From assembly GCA_027064665.1 (NCBI GenBank), contig JAMOPH010000396.1, positions 1 through 5,961 of the forward strand: a stretch of 5,961 bases of DNA. The letters are read 5' to 3'. Source of the DNA: a bacterium. Its GTDB lineage: Bacteria > UBP14 > UBA6098 > B30-G16. Position 1 is the stretch's first letter. The number at the start of each line of letters is the position of its first letter. The notes beneath the pieces were generated by a model, which made no database searches, had not been told where the DNA came from, and was given only the letters and a program-made list of their open reading frames with translations. The translations under genes were made by a program, and so were the position numbers. Below are positions 5,634 to 5,961 of this stretch, piece by piece.

Positions 5634-5961
5634 TTATTTGTGCCAGATAACTTTCCCGCGCTTTATCACAACTTGAGTAAGGTGCTCGCCGTAGAAATAC
5701 GGCACCTGTCTGTGGTTTTCCGCATCCCAGATTACGAGGTCTGCCAGTTTGCCGCGGGTTATGCTTCCTGTGGCGAACTCAATTCCCAGCGCGTAGGCGG
5801 CATTTATCGTGGCGGCGACCCACGCCTCGGCAGGAGTGAGTCTCATCTGCGTGCAGGCGATAGACATCACCAGCGGCATACTGGTGGTCGGCGAGGAACC
5901 GGGATTAAAATCGGTGGCAAGCGCCACAATCGCGCCGGCATCAATCAACTGGCGACCGGGC
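5634..5961 (-). CDS. hutI: Imidazolonepropionase, C-terminal part
   Basis: Family enzymes hydrolyse 4-imidazolone-5-propanoate to N-formimino-L-glutamate, the third step of histidine degradation. The visible 109 or so residues are the C-terminal end of the amidohydrolase barrel and composite domain. The key segment is ALATDFNPGSSPTTSMP, whose Asp is a metal ligand in HutI, followed by LTPAEAWVAATINAAYALG and GKLADLVIWD, and the protein ends VVIKRGKVIWHK. These match HutI of Bacillus-type genomes by recognition. The reading frame runs off the right edge, so about three quarters of the protein, including the HxH metal site, is outside the window. The codon at 5946-5948 is an internal Leu (TTG), not a start. 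It leads a same-strand cluster with the beta-grasp gene. Confidence 0.92.
   Translation of the reverse strand, partial: PGRQLIDAGAIVALATDFNPGSSPTTSMPLVMSIACTQMRLTPAEAWVAATINAAYALGIEFATGSITRGKLADLVIWDAENHRQVPYFYGEHLTQVVIKRGKVIWHK

Noticed and set aside
5437..5676. Plus-strand open frame of 79 codons opposite the beta-grasp gene
   Set aside because: It overlaps both the beta-grasp gene and the end of hutI in antisense and resembles no known protein.

Overview
This is a bacterial chromosomal window of mixed metabolic and envelope genes, with roughly half G+C, strong Shine-Dalgarno sites and recognisable sigma-70-type promoters. The organism cannot be named from the sequence. A two-domain protein disulfide oxidoreductase (CQYC/CPYC) and a COG2403 GTPase are families common in thermophiles and in anaerobic or deep-branching lineages, so an anaerobic, possibly thermophilic bacterium is a weak guess. 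The lipoprotein and the PduT-type shell protein argue against an archaeon.

Layout, left to right. (1) 1-372: the 3' part of an IS200-like Y1 (HUH) transposase, closely followed at 391-486 by a cloverleaf-shaped palindromic repeat. (2) 488-524: a strong terminator serving the minus-strand gene 551-1879, a P-loop GTPase related to cyclic 2,3-diphosphoglycerate synthetase. (3) 1880-2062: a divergent intergenic region with a near-consensus promoter for the GTPase and a weaker one for the plus-strand gene. (4) 2063-3778: a lipoprotein made of two tandem SurA/PrsA-like halves, of which only the first parvulin domain keeps its catalytic histidines. (5) 3787-3818: a terminator hairpin. (6) 3832-4377: a tandem-BMC-domain shell protein that aligns along its whole length with PduT and keeps the Fe-S ligand Cys38. 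(7) 4378-4656: no gene, but two diverged copies of a ~115-base, two-hairpin repeat lying head to head. (8) Minus strand 5961-4657: the end of hutI (imidazolonepropionase), a small ThiS/MoaD-like beta-grasp protein lacking the terminal Gly-Gly, and the disulfide oxidoreductase with its own promoter.

The genes do not form one pathway. The likely units are the GTPase alone, the lipoprotein (possibly with some read-through into the shell gene), and hutI with the beta-grasp gene, followed by the separately promoted oxidoreductase. The best candidates for unusual biology are the PduT-type shell protein with no compartment partner in view, and the two unrelated families of structured repeats, one beside an HUH transposase of the type known to process such repeats.
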